8,265 nucleotides of DNA from Alphaproteobacteria bacterium (GTDB taxonomy: Bacteria; Pseudomonadota; Alphaproteobacteria; Geminicoccales; Geminicoccaceae). Position numbers and translations under genes: made by a program. The notes under the pieces are model-generated. The model had not been told where the DNA came from. It saw only the letters and a program-made list of their open reading frames with translations, and did not search any database. Location of the stretch: assembly GCA_026984595.1 (NCBI GenBank), contig JALSRW010000522.1, positions 1 to 8,265 of the forward strand, written 5' to 3'. Positions 7,360 through 8,265 of this stretch are shown here, one piece after another (position 1 is the first letter of the stretch; every line of letters begins with the position of its first letter).

Positions 7360-8265
7360 ATGGCCTCGTACCAGTACATCTTCGTGATGCACGACCTGTC
7401 GAAGAGCTTTCCCGGCGGCAGGAAGATCCTGGAGAACGTGACCCTCGCCTTCCTGCCCGGTGCCAAGATCGGCGTCCTCGGCGTCAACGGCGCCGGCAAG
7501 TCGACCCTGCTGCGGATCATGGCCGGGATCGACCACGAGTTCACCGGCGAGGCCCGGGCCGCCGAAGGGGTACGGGTGGGCCTTCTGGAACAGGAGCCGC
7601 GGCTCGATCCGGACAAGGACGTGCTCGGCAACGTCACCGAGGGGGTGGCCGAGATCCGCGCTCTGCTGGACCGCTTCAACGAGGTCTCGATGCAGTTCGG
7701 CGAGCCCCTCGGGGAGTCCGAGATGGAGGCGCTGATGGCCGAGCAGGCGGCCCTCCAGGAACGGCTCGATGCGGTCGATGGCTGGGAGATCGACCGCACC
7801 GTGGAGATGGCCATGGAGGCTCTGCGCTGCCCGCCGCCGGAGGCCGATGTGACCACCCTTTCGGGCGGCGAACGGCGTCGCGTGGCGCTCTGCCGGCTGC
7901 TGCTGTCGCAGCCCGACCTGCTGCTGCTCGACGAGCCCACCAACCATCTCGATGCCGAGAGTGTCGCCTGGCTGGAACGCTTTCTCGCGGATTACCGGGG
8001 CACGGTGGTGGCGGTCACCCACGATCGCTACTTCCTCGACAATGTCGCCGGCTGGATCCTCGAACTCGATCGCGGCCGGGCCCGCCCCTTCGAGGGCAAC
8101 TATTCGGCCTGGCTCGAACACAAGCGCCGCCGCCTCGCCCAGGAGGAGCGCGAGGAAAAGGCCCGCCAGCGGGTCCTGGCACGCGAGGCGGAATGGATCG
8201 CGGCCTCGCCGCGCGCCCGCCGGGCCAAGGCCAAGGCGCGCATCACCGCCTACGAGCAGCTCCTG
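7360..8265 (+). CDS. ettA: Energy-dependent translational throttle protein EttA (ABC-F ATPase), 3' end cut by window
   Basis: EttA is a cytoplasmic ABC-F protein that binds the ribosomal E site and gates entry into elongation according to ATP/ADP level. The first 302 residues are present, a little over half of the usual 550-560. Visible parts: Walker A GVNGAGKST (41-49), Q-loop near LEQEP (76-80), the arm insertion (about 90-145), signature LSGGERRRVALCR (167-179), Walker B with catalytic Glu LLLLDEPTNHLD (187-198, E192), H-switch THDRYFLDN (220-228), and the start of the basic inter-domain linker (after about 245). The long match to E. coli EttA, such as ESVAWLERFL and DNVAGWILELDRG, separates it from Uup and other ABC-F members. 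ATG at 7360 is preceded by AAAGGA about five bases upstream and gives the MASYQYIFVM start expected of alphaproteobacterial EttA. It is divergent from the che operon and not functionally tied to it. Confidence 0.96.
   Translation, partial: MASYQYIFVMHDLSKSFPGGRKILENVTLAFLPGAKIGVLGVNGAGKSTLLRIMAGIDHEFTGEARAAEGVRVGLLEQEPRLDPDKDVLGNVTEGVAEIRALLDRFNEVSMQFGEPLGESEMEALMAEQAALQERLDAVDGWEIDRTVEMAMEALRCPPPEADVTTLSGGERRRVALCRLLLSQPDLLLLDEPTNHLDAESVAWLERFLADYRGTVVAVTHDRYFLDNVAGWILELDRGRARPFEGNYSAWLEHKRRRLAQEEREEKARQRVLAREAEWIAASPRARRAKAKARITAYEQLL

Overview
The window is high-GC DNA and looks like part of an alphaproteobacterial chromosome, probably from the Rhodospirillales side of the class. This placement is an inference. 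It rests on the EttA sequence style, the CheY N-terminus (MKSCLVVDDS), the gene order cheA-cheW-cheY-cheB-cheR and a CheA that carries its own receiver domain. Azospirillum and Rhodospirillum Che1-type (F5 class) clusters are remembered as having this general plan.

Layout. Positions 1-1145 hold no gene I can support. The stretch is GC-rich and accidentally open in several frames, but none of the translations resembles a protein and codon-phase base composition is not coding-like. Positions 1146-7119 hold one tightly packed operon read on the minus strand: an unrecognised 63-residue protein, then cheA (918 aa), cheW, cheY, cheB and cheR. Spacing ranges from a 23-nt overlap (cheW/cheY) through ATGA 4-nt overlaps (cheA/cheW and cheB/cheR) to gaps of 3 and 5 nt, so one co-translated mRNA is likely. 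Positions 7120-7359 form a divergent control region containing the one AT-rich island I noticed there. That island fits a CtrA box with one mismatch. From 7360 to the right edge runs the first 302 codons of ettA, on the plus strand and cut by the window.

How the genes work together. Receptors are not encoded here. They would control the CheA kinase through CheW. CheA phosphorylates CheY (motor output) and CheB (receptor demethylation and deamidation), while CheR methylates receptors for adaptation. This CheA is elaborate: an Hpt domain, about 130 residues of Ala/Glu/Pro-rich linker with no visible P2 domain, dimerisation and ATPase domains, two CheW-like domains and a C-terminal receiver. No CheZ, CheC, CheX or FliY phosphatase is in the window, so the fused receiver may act as a phosphate sink (inference). 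EttA is a ribosome-binding ABC-F ATPase unrelated to chemotaxis and simply a divergent neighbour.

I found no mobile element, CRISPR array, tRNA or rRNA, and no clearly new multi-gene system. The points most worth a second look are the small gene heading the operon, the CtrA-like box, the two-CheW-plus-receiver CheA, the GTG start of cheY, and the 1.1 kb of unexplained DNA downstream of cheR.
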